A stretch of 13,950 bases of DNA from an uncultured Verrucomicrobiota bacterium (GTDB lineage Bacteria; Verrucomicrobiota; Verrucomicrobiia; Opitutales; Opitutaceae). The stretch lies in assembly GCA_903919625.1 (NCBI GenBank), contig CAIXIZ010000410.1, forward strand, positions 1 through 13,950. The letters run 5' to 3'. This document shows, one piece after another, positions 1 through 6,670 of the stretch. Both the position numbers and the translations under genes were made by a program. Positions within the stretch are counted from its first letter, which is position 1. Each line of letters begins with the position of its first letter. Below the pieces are notes generated by a model. The model did not search any database. It saw nothing but the letters and a program-made list of their open reading frames with translations, and was not told the DNA's origin.

Positions 1-95
1 CCCTCGGCCACGATTTCGGAGGCCGCCGGCGCACCCGGGCCGGGCGCGTTGGCCGCCCCGGTCGCGGGGGGTGGTGAACTGACGGCGGCGGTCAT
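1..95 (-). CDS. lptB: LptB, LPS export ABC ATPase (N-terminal fragment, cut by window edge)
   Basis: Only the first 31 codons are present; the gene continues beyond base 1. The ATG (bases 95-93) overlaps the TGA of lptA by 4 bp, as at the other junctions in this block. The translated start is a Pro/Ala/Gly-rich leader, MTAAVSSPPPATGAANAPGP, followed by a segment ending in SEIVAEG. This is how the first beta-strand of an LptB-type ATPase begins (I/L-x-A-x-x-L-x-K-x-Y follows in the family). LptB is the cytoplasmic ATPase that powers LPS extraction by LptFG. No Walker motif lies inside the window, so the call rests on gene order (kdsC-lptC-lptA-lptB, as in E. coli) and this short match. The leader of about 25 residues is longer than in E. 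coli LptB, which starts almost directly at the first strand. Confidence 0.68.
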   Translation of the reverse strand, partial: MTAAVSSPPPATGAANAPGPGAPAASEIVAE

Positions 96-652
96 TTGGC
101 TGGGGCGGGAGCCGGTTGCGGCGCGGTTGGCTTGTTCTTGCCCGGGCCGAAATCTTTCATGCCGGGGACAATTGACTTGCTGTTGGTCACCTCGATCTCG
201 TTCGAACCTCGGTGCAAGGTCATCTCCGTGCCCGAGATTGAGGAAGACTGGGCCCGGTCAATGACGACCGGATCATCGGTCAAGACCAACTTGTCCTCCG
301 CCGGGAAAATTTCCGCCCGCCCGCAGGTGGCCAGCCGGTCACCCATGGTGATGTTGACGTGGCCGGTGGCGACGATCGACTTATACTGGTCCTGCACGAG
401 GATGACGGAATTGTCGCCCGGAGGGATCCTGACCACTTCGAGGTGATCGCAGGTGATCGTGATGCCGTTGCCCACCAGTTTCACGGTGTCGTCGAAAATG
501 GCGCGGACTTCCGTTTCGTTCTTGGGAATCATCAAACGCACGCTCGTGATCACCGTGGACGGCAGCGCATCCGCCGGCGGCGGTGGCGATTCTGCTGCGA
601 ACAGGATGCCGGTGCAGCCAGCCAGCAGCCAGAGGAGGCGGGAGGTTTTCAT
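92..652 (-). CDS. lptA: LptA/OstA-like periplasmic LPS transport protein
   Basis: A 186-residue exported protein. The ATG at 652 overlaps the lptC stop (ATGA) and gives a clean signal sequence (MKTSRLLWLLAGCTGILFA); a longer reading frame exists upstream but lies within lptC. Residues about 32-158 have the alternating beta-strand pattern of OstA/LptA domains: 'IVATGHVNI', then 'DKLVLTDDPVVID', then 'SISGTEMTLHRGSNEIEV'. The tail (170-186) is rich in Pro, Ala and Lys. In the family, LptA forms the periplasmic bridge that carries LPS to LptD. Two secretion routes can be read: a lipobox LAGC with Cys13, unusually close to the N terminus, or signal peptidase I cleavage after ILFA. Position between lptC and lptB supports the name; sequence alone would support only 'OstA-like'. 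E. coli LptA is similar in length (185 residues). Confidence 0.77.
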   Translation of the reverse strand: MKTSRLLWLLAGCTGILFAAESPPPPADALPSTVITSVRLMIPKNETEVRAIFDDTVKLVGNGITITCDHLEVVRIPPGDNSVILVQDQYKSIVATGHVNITMGDRLATCGRAEIFPAEDKLVLTDDPVVIDRAQSSSISGTEMTLHRGSNEIEVTNSKSIVPGMKDFGPGKNKPTAPQPAPAPAK

Positions 653-1116
653 TTGAACAGGCCGTAGTACACCACGCGGGCGTTTTTGTTGATCACAATC
701 GTGCAATCGGTTTTTGAAATGTATTCATAACTCCATTGTTCTCCCGAAGCCTCCAAATCGGGCCGTTTGAGCAATACGGTCGAGTTGCCCCGGAAGATCT
801 GGTGCTTGGTCGTTTGATCAATGATGGCGGTGGCAGCCGGACTCGTCAGCACGGTGTCCACCACATTCCCGGCCTCGCCGGTAAAAGTCGTGTAGACCAC
901 ATCGGTTGCATCGACTTGCAGCGGCTCCTGGCTGATGGGCAGGGCGGTGGCGGCCCGCAGCCGGGTGGCCGGGATCCCGGGCCCTGGCCCGTTCTGCTTG
1001 ATGAACGTGGGGATATCGAGCGCGGTGATGACTGCGGCGGCGCTGCCCAGCAAAAAGATGACTCCAGGCGCAGCCAGCAGAGGCAGCCACCGACCGGGAG
1101 GAGCGGACTTCATCAT
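649..1116 (-). CDS. lptC: LptC-position membrane-anchored OstA-like protein
   Basis: A 155-residue protein with one N-terminal membrane segment (about residues 10-33, WLPLLAAPGVIFLLGSAAAV) and a small beta-rich domain (about 64-153). The domain resembles half an OstA/LptC jelly roll: 'DVVYTTFTGEAGNVV', then 'QIFRGNSTVLLKRPDLEASG', ending 'NARVVYYGLFK'. This fits LptC, the bitopic inner-membrane partner that passes LPS from LptFG to LptA. It is shorter than E. coli LptC (191 residues). The start at 1116 overlaps the kdsC stop by 4 bp (ATGA) and is served by a strong Shine-Dalgarno sequence; the next codon is also ATG (1113), so either may be used. The gene name depends on synteny, because LptC sequences are poorly conserved. 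It could equally be described as a generic LptA/LptC-like protein. Confidence 0.68.
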   Translation of the reverse strand: MMKSAPPGRWLPLLAAPGVIFLLGSAAAVITALDIPTFIKQNGPGPGIPATRLRAATALPISQEPLQVDATDVVYTTFTGEAGNVVDTVLTSPAATAIIDQTTKHQIFRGNSTVLLKRPDLEASGEQWSYEYISKTDCTIVINKNARVVYYGLFK

Positions 1117-1688
1117 GGTTTGGTCCTTCCTCCTGTCCGTTTGTTCCCTTTGCTTCCGGCAGCTGCCCCCCGTCCGGCGAGCAGATGTTCGCACACTTCG
1201 CGCACCGCCCCGAGGCCAGCGGGCCGGCCGGGGACAAAGTCGGCGACCCCCAGCGCCGCGGGCATCGCGTGGGCGGGCGCAATGCCCACCCCGGCCCACG
1301 CGATGGCGGGGGCATCAATGTCATCATCGCCCATGTAGGCACACTGCGCGGCGGTGAGGCCGAGCGCCGCCGCGAGTTCCTGGAGCGCGGTGAGCTTGTC
1401 GGTGCGGCCCTCGATGAGATGCGGGATTTTCAGCTCGGCGGCCCGGACCCGCGTCGCGCCCGAAGGCCGGCCGCTGATCCAGGCGACGATGATGCCGGCC
1501 TGGTGCAGCCGCGTGACACCCATGCCGTCGAGGATGGAAAAGGTTTTGGTTTCCGTGCGGCCATCCGAGGCAATCTGCACCGTGCCGTCAGTCAGCACCC
1601 CGTCCACGTCCAGCGCGAGCAGCCGGACCGCCGCCCACGCGGCAATCGGAATTCTGGCCTTTGGTTTTCGGGTTATGGATTGGAGCAT
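1113..1688 (-). CDS. kdsC: 3-deoxy-D-manno-octulosonate 8-phosphate phosphatase KdsC
   Basis: A 191-residue HAD-superfamily phosphatase without a cap, which releases Kdo from Kdo-8-phosphate in the cytoplasm for the LPS inner core. Visible motifs are motif I LLALDVDGVLTDG (nucleophile Asp27, acid/base Asp29), the KdsC-typical FSILDGMGV, motif II WISGRPS (Ser72), a lysine at 98, and motif III GDDDIDAP (120-127). The C-terminal GLGAVREVCEHLL is also typical of the family, and length matches E. coli KdsC (188 residues). The ATG at 1688 is chosen because it gives the usual short lead-in before motif I; the frame stays open upstream but runs into repeat-like non-coding sequence. No good ribosome site is seen before it. 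It is the first gene of the tightly overlapped kdsC-lptC-lptA-lptB block, and its C terminus (after about 173) is a basic Gly/Lys/Arg-rich tail. Confidence 0.93.
   Translation of the reverse strand: MLQSITRKPKARIPIAAWAAVRLLALDVDGVLTDGTVQIASDGRTETKTFSILDGMGVTRLHQAGIIVAWISGRPSGATRVRAAELKIPHLIEGRTDKLTALQELAAALGLTAAQCAYMGDDDIDAPAIAWAGVGIAPAHAMPAALGVADFVPGRPAGLGAVREVCEHLLAGRGAAAGSKGNKRTGGRTKP
1124..1134 (-). promoter_or_regulatory. Ribosome binding site of lptC, inside the 3' end of kdsC
   Basis: Reading the minus strand, AGGAGGAAGGA lies 7 bases before the ATG at 1116. It is the strongest Shine-Dalgarno match noticed at any start in the window, and it supports the short LptC start over the longer open frame. 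It sits within the last codons of kdsC, so the two genes are both overlapped and independently initiated. Confidence 0.75.
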
Positions 1689-1721
1689 GGCAGGCGATGC
1701 AGGCAGCAGGTCGGTTGATCC

Positions 1722-1745
1722 AAAATCGTAATTCGAAAATCGTAA
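1722..1745. repeat. AT-rich short direct repeat between E1 gene and kdsC
   Basis: The 10-mer AAAATCGTAA occurs at 1722-1731 and again at 1736-1745, a period of 14 bases. It fills much of the 61-bp gap between the E1 stop codon and the kdsC start and contrasts with the GC-rich surroundings. It resembles simple patches at 6515-6615 and 12635-12659 in style, though not in sequence. No function can be assigned. Confidence 0.6.
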
Positions 1746-1749
1746 ATCA

Positions 1750-3816
1750 TTATGCCATCCACGCAATGATTTGCCCGAGGAGTTTTTCCCGGGTCGGCCG
1801 GAAGGCGTTTTCCAGCTCCGGGGCAAAGGGCACCGGCAGGTCGAGCGCGCCGATGCGCAGGGGCGCGGCCTCCAGGGAAAAAAAGCTCTCCTCGGTCAGC
1901 TGCGCCACCAGCTCCGCCCCGAAACCGTGCGTGCGCCGCCCTTCATGCAGGACAATGAGGCGGTGGGTGCGCGCCAGCGAGGCCCGGATGACCTCGAGCC
2001 GCAGCGGGGCCAGTGCGCGCAGGTCGAAGAGGTCAAAGGTTTTTTCGTATTCGCCGGCAAGATAATCGCAGACCTCGGCGGCGGGCAGCGTCATCTCCCC
2101 GTAGGTCACGAAGGTGGCAAAGTCTCCGGTGCGGATCTGGCGCGGCATCCAGACATCGCGATAGTTGGCGTCCCACCGGACGGGCTGTTTGCCCCGACGG
2201 TAGAGCCCTTTGTGCTCAAACAGGAGCACCGGGTTGTCATCCTCATAGGCGGCGAGCAGCGCATTGAAGGCGTCCTGCGGCGTCGAGGGATAGAGCGCCT
2301 TCAGGCCGGGCATCGCCAGAAAGACGGATTCGAGCTCCTGCGAGTGAAACGAACCGAACGTCAGCCCGCCGCCGCAGGGCAACCGCAGCACCAGCGGAAC
2401 CTTCGCCCCGGAGCGGAAATGCATCGTGGCGGCGTTGAGCGTGATCTGCGTGAAAGCCTCGGTCGAGAAATCGGCAAACTGAAATTCCTCGATGGGCCGG
2501 AAGCCGCCGAGCGCCAGGCCGGTCGCCCAGCCCGTGCAGGCGCTTTCCGCCAGCGGCACGTTGCACACCCGCGGGCGGCCGAAATCGGCGAGCAGCCCTT
2601 CCGTGACCTTGAACGCCCCGCCATAGGTCGCGATGTCCTGGCCAAGGACCAGCGCTTCGGGCCGCTCCGTCAAAATTTTCCGGTGGGCCCGGTTGAGCGC
2701 CTGCGCCATGGTCAGCTGTTCGCCCGGGTGGTTCGGGCTTGGGCCGGCGGAATCCATAGCCGGCACCCAGGGGAGCGGCGGCGCCGGCGGCGCGAAGACG
2801 TCGGACTGCATCGCGGCGCTGTCGCCGGCCGGGCGCGGGGTGGCGATGGCCGCCTGCACGCAGGCTTCCAGGTAGACGTTGAGCTCGTGCTCCATCTGCT
2901 CGATGGCGGCGCCATGGCCTTCGGCCACGAGCCGGGCGCGAAACTTGGGCAGCGGGTCGGCGGCAAAGAAAGCCTCACTCTCTCCGGAAGCGAGGTAATC
3001 ACAGGTGTCGTAGGCGGCGTGACCGCGCAGGCGGAGCACCTTGGCCTCGATGAGCAGCGGACGCCCGGTCGACCGCACCCGGTCCATCGCTCCGGCCAGG
3101 ACGCGGGCGGAGGCGGCGACATCGGCGGTGGCGTCCAGCGCGATGCCCTCGATCCCGTAGCCGGCGGCACGGCGCCACAGCTCGACCTTGGCGCCGTACT
3201 GCTCGCGGACGGGCGTCGAATAGGCATAGCCGTTGTTTTCGATCACGAAGACCACGGGCAACGAGAGGAGCGAGGCCAGGTTGAGTGCCTCATGGACATC
3301 GCCCGTGCTGGACGCGCCATCGCCAAAAAATGCGAGCCCGACTGCGGGCCGGCCCAGGCGGCGCTGGGCGTCAGTCGTGCCGGCCACGGTGGAGAGCATC
3401 ACTCCCAGATGGCTGATCATCGGCAGCGACCGGTTGGCCGGGTCGCCGTGGTGGATGTTGCCCTCGCGGGCGCGGGTGGGGCTGCCGGCGTTGGCAAAAT
3501 ATTGGTTCAGGTGCTCGCACAGATGCCCGCCCCAGATAAGGTGGCCGCCCAGGCCGCGGTGGGTAAAAGAGACGACATCGAGCGCCTTGTTGGCCAGCAG
3601 CGCCAGCGGTATGACCAGCCCTTCGTGCCCCTGCCCGCCACAAACGGTGCCCTTCAGCAGACCCTGGCGGAAGAGCTCCAAAATGCGGTTGTCGGTGGCC
3701 CGCGTCAGGTGCATCCACGCATGCATGCGCAGCAGGGCGGCGGGAGAATTCCCCTCCAGTTCGCCAGCGGACAGATCGCGCGCGGCCAGTATGGCGGGAG
3801 GTTTGGGAAAAGCCAT
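1750..3816 (-). CDS. Fused 2-oxoacid dehydrogenase E1 alpha-beta subunit (thiamine diphosphate dependent)
   Basis: A 688-residue cytoplasmic protein joining E1 alpha and E1 beta. The alpha part (about 25-330) carries the thiamine diphosphate motif GDGASSTGD (from 165) through ENN (193-195), with 'THRGLGGHL' and 'EGNIHHGDP' before it and the loop RLRGHAAYD (263-270). A Pro/Ala-rich linker (about 330-365) leads to the beta part: LTMAQALNRAHRKIL, GQDIATYGGAFKVTEGL, PLAESACTGWATGLALGG, and HSQELESVFLAMPGLKALYPS. The C-terminal transketolase domain ends the protein. Such enzymes decarboxylate pyruvate or branched-chain 2-oxoacids and transfer the acyl group to a lipoyl E2. No E2 or E3 gene is in the window, so the substrate is undecided. 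I chose ATG 3816; an in-frame ATG at 3858 and a GTG at 3897 would add 14 or 27 basic residues, and none of the three has a clear ribosome site. Confidence 0.9.
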   Translation of the reverse strand: MAFPKPPAILAARDLSAGELEGNSPAALLRMHAWMHLTRATDNRILELFRQGLLKGTVCGGQGHEGLVIPLALLANKALDVVSFTHRGLGGHLIWGGHLCEHLNQYFANAGSPTRAREGNIHHGDPANRSLPMISHLGVMLSTVAGTTDAQRRLGRPAVGLAFFGDGASSTGDVHEALNLASLLSLPVVFVIENNGYAYSTPVREQYGAKVELWRRAAGYGIEGIALDATADVAASARVLAGAMDRVRSTGRPLLIEAKVLRLRGHAAYDTCDYLASGESEAFFAADPLPKFRARLVAEGHGAAIEQMEHELNVYLEACVQAAIATPRPAGDSAAMQSDVFAPPAPPLPWVPAMDSAGPSPNHPGEQLTMAQALNRAHRKILTERPEALVLGQDIATYGGAFKVTEGLLADFGRPRVCNVPLAESACTGWATGLALGGFRPIEEFQFADFSTEAFTQITLNAATMHFRSGAKVPLVLRLPCGGGLTFGSFHSQELESVFLAMPGLKALYPSTPQDAFNALLAAYEDDNPVLLFEHKGLYRRGKQPVRWDANYRDVWMPRQIRTGDFATFVTYGEMTLPAAEVCDYLAGEYEKTFDLFDLRALAPLRLEVIRASLARTHRLIVLHEGRRTHGFGAELVAQLTEESFFSLEAAPLRIGALDLPVPFAPELENAFRPTREKLLGQIIAWMA

Positions 3817-3932
3817 CGTGTCAGGACGCTGGGCGAGCCCCCGGCGACGGGCAAGCATGAGATTGGGCCGTGGTGGTCGTGGCGTGCCATGCTCCACCCC
3901 GCCCTGCGCGCCAGGTGCGACCGTTCGTCCGA

Positions 3933-4553
3933 TCAGGCCCGGGTACGCAAAAAACGTTGCGCGGCGGTGAGATCGTCCGGAGTGAGTCCGTGCCCGGCAG
4001 GGAAAACGTGCCGCTCAACCCTGGCCCCCGCAGCATGGAAGATTTTCTCCAGCCGCTCCGGATGGCCTGCGGGGACGATGGGGTCGTGTGCGCCGGAGAG
4101 GATGAGCACGCGCCGGCCGGCGAGGTTGGGTGAGGGCGATGGGTCCAGGCCCACCATCGGGCGCAGCAAAATGGCCGCCGCGAGCGTTTCGGGGCGGAGC
4201 AGCAGCAGTGCCGCGGCGAGGTTCGCGCCATTCGAAAAGCCGACGGCGACCAGCCGGGTGAGATCGATGGCTTGGGCCTTTGCCGTGGCGGTGACAAAAT
4301 CAGCCATCTCGTGTGCGCGGGCGGCGAGATCATCAAGGTCCAGCACACCCTCGGCATGGCGACGGAAAAAACGCCACGCCCCGTTTTCGGAGACCTGGCC
4401 ACGTGGGCTGAGAAGGGCCGAGCCGGCCGAAAGCGCACGCCCGAGCGGGAGCAGCGATTGCTCGTCGCCGCCGGTACCGTGCAGCAACAGCAAAGGTGGA
4501 GCTGCCGGATCCACGCCGGGCTCGAAGCGGTGGACAAAATTCGCGGCGGGCAT
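3933..4553 (-). CDS. MhqD-like alpha/beta hydrolase (carboxylesterase/phospholipase family)
   Basis: A 206-residue serine hydrolase without a signal peptide. The oxyanion-hole motif LLLLHGTGGDEQSLLPL is at 21-37. The nucleophile elbow is GFSNGA (Ser107), the acid is Asp157 in SGAHDPIVP, and the base is His188 in PAGHGLTPDD. From memory, the N-terminal stretch with LLSPRGQVSENGAWRFFRR and AEGV closely follows Bacillus subtilis MhqD, which is induced by hydroquinones and electrophiles. The neighbour upstream (57 bp away) is an MhqO-like dioxygenase, the same partner as in the Bacillus system, which strengthens the call. AGGA lies 8 bases before the ATG. The true substrate is unknown even in the family; a general carboxylesterase role cannot be excluded. 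The 116-bp gap to the E1 gene downstream shows nothing distinctive. Confidence 0.85.
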   Translation of the reverse strand: MPAANFVHRFEPGVDPAAPPLLLLHGTGGDEQSLLPLGRALSAGSALLSPRGQVSENGAWRFFRRHAEGVLDLDDLAARAHEMADFVTATAKAQAIDLTRLVAVGFSNGANLAAALLLLRPETLAAAILLRPMVGLDPSPSPNLAGRRVLILSGAHDPIVPAGHPERLEKIFHAAGARVERHVFPAGHGLTPDDLTAAQRFLRTRA

Positions 4554-4577
4554 GTGACGGATCCTGATGGCTTTCTC

Positions 4578-4608
4578 ATTTTCCTGGCCCGTTTTCGGGC
4601 AGGAAAAT
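4578..4608 (-). promoter_or_regulatory. Stem-loop between the MhqO-like and MhqD-like genes
   Basis: On the minus strand TTTTCCTGCCCG, loop AAAA, then CGGGCCAGGAAAA can pair over 12 bp with one bulged base; an outer A/T pair extends it. It starts 2 bases past the dioxygenase stop and ends about 24 bases before the hydrolase start. The following bases are GAGAAAG, not a T-run, so it is not a standard terminator in the direction of the genes. It may be an attenuator-like or mRNA-stabilising hairpin in a bicistronic message; this is inference. Confidence 0.6.
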
Positions 4609-4610
4609 TT

Positions 4611-5540
4611 TCAGCTGAGTGGTGGCAATGCCGCCTCGATTTCAGCGCGCAGCGGCTCCAGGCGCGGCGGGAGCGAAAGGCGCGTGCCGAGGGTCTCGAC
4701 CGGCTCGTCGATGGCAAATCCCGGCTGGTCGGTGGCGATTTCAAAGAGTACTCCGCGCGGCTCGCGGTAATAGATGGATTTGAAATAGGCGCGGTCGATG
4801 ACCGGGGTGACCCCGACGCCCAGAGCGCTGAGCTGCGCCTGCGCTGCCTGATGGGCCGGGTCATCGGGGGTGCGAAACGCAATGTGATGCACGGTGCCGG
4901 CTCCATTGAGGCCGCGGGGGAGGGCTGGATCGGTCAGCAGGTCAACATACGTGCCCGGTCCACCGGCGGCGACGGCGAAACGGGTCCGGTGGCCCGATTG
5001 GACCGCCCGGCGATGGCCCATCACGTTGGTGAGCAGGTCGGCGGTGGCGGCCGCATCGGCCAGGGCAAGGGTGGCGCTGTGGAAACCGCGGATCGCGTGC
5101 GAGCCGGGCACCTCGGCCGATGGCGCAGGGGCACGCGGGTCGGCCTCGGCCGTGGCAATGAGCTCTATCCGCAGGCCGTCGGGATCAAAGCACGTGAGCA
5201 CCTGGTCCGCAAAACGCGCCTCGCTGGCGGCCGTCTCCACTTTCAGGAGCGCCAGGCGTTCCTGCCAGAACCCGAGCGCGCCCGCCGGCACGGAGAAAGC
5301 GGTCGCATAGGCCTGGCCGGTGCCGGGCCGTCCGCGTTTGATGCCGGCCCACGGAAAAAACGTCAGCACCGTGCCGGGCGATCCGGTCCGGTCGCCATAG
5401 TAAAGGTGATAGGTCCCCGGATCGTCCTGGTTGACGGATTTCTTGACGAAGCGCAGCCCGAGCACGCGCGTGTAGAAATCGAGGTTGCGGCGCGGATCGG
5501 CGGCAATGGCGGTGATATGGTGGAGTCCGAGGAGCTGCAT
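4611..5540 (-). CDS. MhqO-like ring-cleaving dioxygenase, two-module VOC protein
   Basis: A 309-residue cytoplasmic protein made of two vicinal-oxygen-chelate modules (about 1-132 and 148-272). It starts MQLLGLHHITAIAADPRRNL, includes DFYTRVLGLRFVKKSVNQDD and YHLYYGD, then GFHSATLAL, VHHIAFRTPDD (217-227) and GVLFEIATDQPGFAIDEP. The metal ligands would be His8, His219 and Glu267. This layout and length match the MhqO/MhqA family (about 312 residues), annotated as hydroquinone-specific or general ring-cleaving dioxygenases. The ATG at 5540 is the only start that keeps the HHIT strand near the N terminus; no clear ribosome site precedes it. It is followed after 57 bp by an MhqD-like hydrolase and preceded by rpiB. 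Substrate specificity cannot be read from sequence. Confidence 0.87.
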   Translation of the reverse strand: MQLLGLHHITAIAADPRRNLDFYTRVLGLRFVKKSVNQDDPGTYHLYYGDRTGSPGTVLTFFPWAGIKRGRPGTGQAYATAFSVPAGALGFWQERLALLKVETAASEARFADQVLTCFDPDGLRIELIATAEADPRAPAPSAEVPGSHAIRGFHSATLALADAAATADLLTNVMGHRRAVQSGHRTRFAVAAGGPGTYVDLLTDPALPRGLNGAGTVHHIAFRTPDDPAHQAAQAQLSALGVGVTPVIDRAYFKSIYYREPRGVLFEIATDQPGFAIDEPVETLGTRLSLPPRLEPLRAEIEAALPPLS

Positions 5541-5612
5541 CTGGATACGGAACGGAGGGAGGCTAAGCGGAAAACTTCCGGTGTCAAAAGGCCGCGAGCG
5601 GGCCGGCGCGGT

Positions 5613-6050
5613 TCAGCCCTCGATTTTTTTGATGCGCGCGAGATGCCGGCCGCCCTCAAACTCCGTGGCGAGCCACACCCGCACGATGGCCAGCGCCTCG
5701 GCCTCGGTCACCGTGCGCTGGCCGAGGGACAGGACATTGCCGTCGTTGTGCGAGCGGTTCCAGATCGCCACCTGCTCGGTCCAACACAGCCCGCAGCGGA
5801 CGCCGCGCACCTTGTTGGCCACGATCGCCTCGCCGTTGCCCGAGCCGCCCAGCACGATGCCGCGCTCGAACTCGCCCCGCGCCACCGCCTCGGCTGTCGG
5901 GCGGATGAAATCAGGATAGTCGCACGGCGCATCGGAGAAGGTGCCGAAGTCACGGACCGTATGGCCGTCGGCCAGCAGCGCCGCCTTGATGGCCTCCTTG
6001 TAGGCGAAACCGGCGTGGTCGGAGCCAATGGCAATGGTAAAGGTTTTCAT
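5613..6050 (-). CDS. rpiB: Ribose-5-phosphate isomerase B
   Basis: A 145-residue member of the RpiB/LacAB family, interconverting ribose 5-phosphate and ribulose 5-phosphate in the pentose phosphate pathway. Signature segments are IAIGSDHAGFAYKE (Asp11, His12), DFGTFS, DYPDFIRPTAEAV, GIVLGGSGNGEAIVANKVRG (64-83) and RSHNDGNVLSLGQRTV. Where E. coli RpiB has its catalytic Cys66, this protein has Gly68; Glu74 in GNGEAI lines up with Glu75, the base used in Mycobacterium tuberculosis RpiB. The enzyme is therefore of the mycobacterial active-site type. The ATG at 6050 starts directly at the first beta-strand; a longer frame upstream is unlikely. Flanking genes are VOC-family enzymes with gaps of about 70 bp on each side. 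Confidence 0.95.
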   Translation of the reverse strand: MKTFTIAIGSDHAGFAYKEAIKAALLADGHTVRDFGTFSDAPCDYPDFIRPTAEAVARGEFERGIVLGGSGNGEAIVANKVRGVRCGLCWTEQVAIWNRSHNDGNVLSLGQRTVTEAEALAIVRVWLATEFEGGRHLARIKKIEG

Positions 6051-6118
6051 GGATATTAAATGCGGGAAGATAGCATCTTGTCTGTTGCCGGCCTGTGGTG
6101 AGGCTGTGCCCAATCAGC

Positions 6119-6508
6119 TCATCGGGCGTGCTCGATCAGTTCGATTTCGTAACCCTCGGGGGCGTCGATGAAGGCGATGGTCGCGCCGCTCCCGGTTTTG
6201 GTCGGGCCATCGCTCAGCTTAAAGCCTCTTTTGGCCGCCGCCGCCGCAAACACCCCCAGGTCCTCCACCTCGAATGCGAGGTGCATGAGATCGGGCTGCA
6301 CCTCCACGGCCGGTGCGCCCGGCGGCATCTGGCAAATCTCAATCTCCTCCTCGCTGTTGGGCGTGGCGAGAAACACAATCTGCGCGCCCCGCGGCGAAAG
6401 GCTGCGCCGCGCCACGGTGAGGCCGAGCGCGTCCTGATAAAATTTTACCGTCCGCCCGAGGTCGTTCACGCGCAGCCGCGTGTGGAGAAGCTTTTTGACG
6501 ATGGCCAT
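6119..6508 (-). CDS. Glyoxalase I-like (lactoylglutathione lyase family) VOC protein
   Basis: A 129-residue single-module VOC protein. It aligns with E. coli GloA by eye: LLHTRLRVNDLGRTVKFYQD at the start, EEIEIC in the middle, LMHLAFEVEDLG, and DAPEGYEIELIEHA at the end. All four expected metal ligands are in place: His9, Glu57, His76 and Glu123. GloA converts the hemithioacetal of methylglyoxal and a thiol to the thioester. Which thiol this organism uses is not shown, and related VOC proteins (methylmalonyl-CoA epimerase, for example) share the fold, so the exact reaction is less certain than the fold and metal site. The ATG at 6508 has no obvious ribosome site. Gaps are 68 bp to rpiB and 162 bp to the MFS gene. 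Confidence 0.82.
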   Translation of the reverse strand: MAIVKKLLHTRLRVNDLGRTVKFYQDALGLTVARRSLSPRGAQIVFLATPNSEEEIEICQMPPGAPAVEVQPDLMHLAFEVEDLGVFAAAAAKRGFKLSDGPTKTGSGATIAFIDAPEGYEIELIEHAR

Positions 6509-6514
6509 GACAGC

Positions 6515-6615
6515 GAAGGATGAACCACCAAAACAGAATTATGAAGGATGAATTTCAACCACTTCCGTCCGTCCCCCACCGCCTTCGGCTTCTTCCTGGA
6601 TTCCTGGCTTCTGAA
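6515..6615. repeat. AT-rich simple direct-repeat patch upstream of the glyoxalase gene
   Basis: GAAGGATGAA occurs at 6515-6524 and again at 6543-6552 (28 bases apart). TTCCTGGATTCCTGGCTTC (about 6594-6612) is a short tandem of a TTCCTGG unit. The patch lies in the 162-bp gap between the MFS stop and the glyoxalase start and has a far lower GC content than the genes around it. No open frame or RNA gene is supported here. Confidence 0.5.
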
Positions 6616-6670
6616 TTCTCCAATTGGAATTTCAGCTGCATCCGGACCACGAGGTTCCCATGCTCCCGCC

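Noticed and set aside
1771..4557. 928-codon plus-strand open frame
   Set aside because: It lies antisense to the E1 and MhqD-like genes, both with strong motifs. The product is low-complexity, rich in Arg, Gly and Ala, as expected from a GC-rich shadow frame.
4272..6059. 595-codon plus-strand open frame
   Set aside because: Antisense to four well-supported genes (hydrolase, dioxygenase, rpiB); no recognisable domain.
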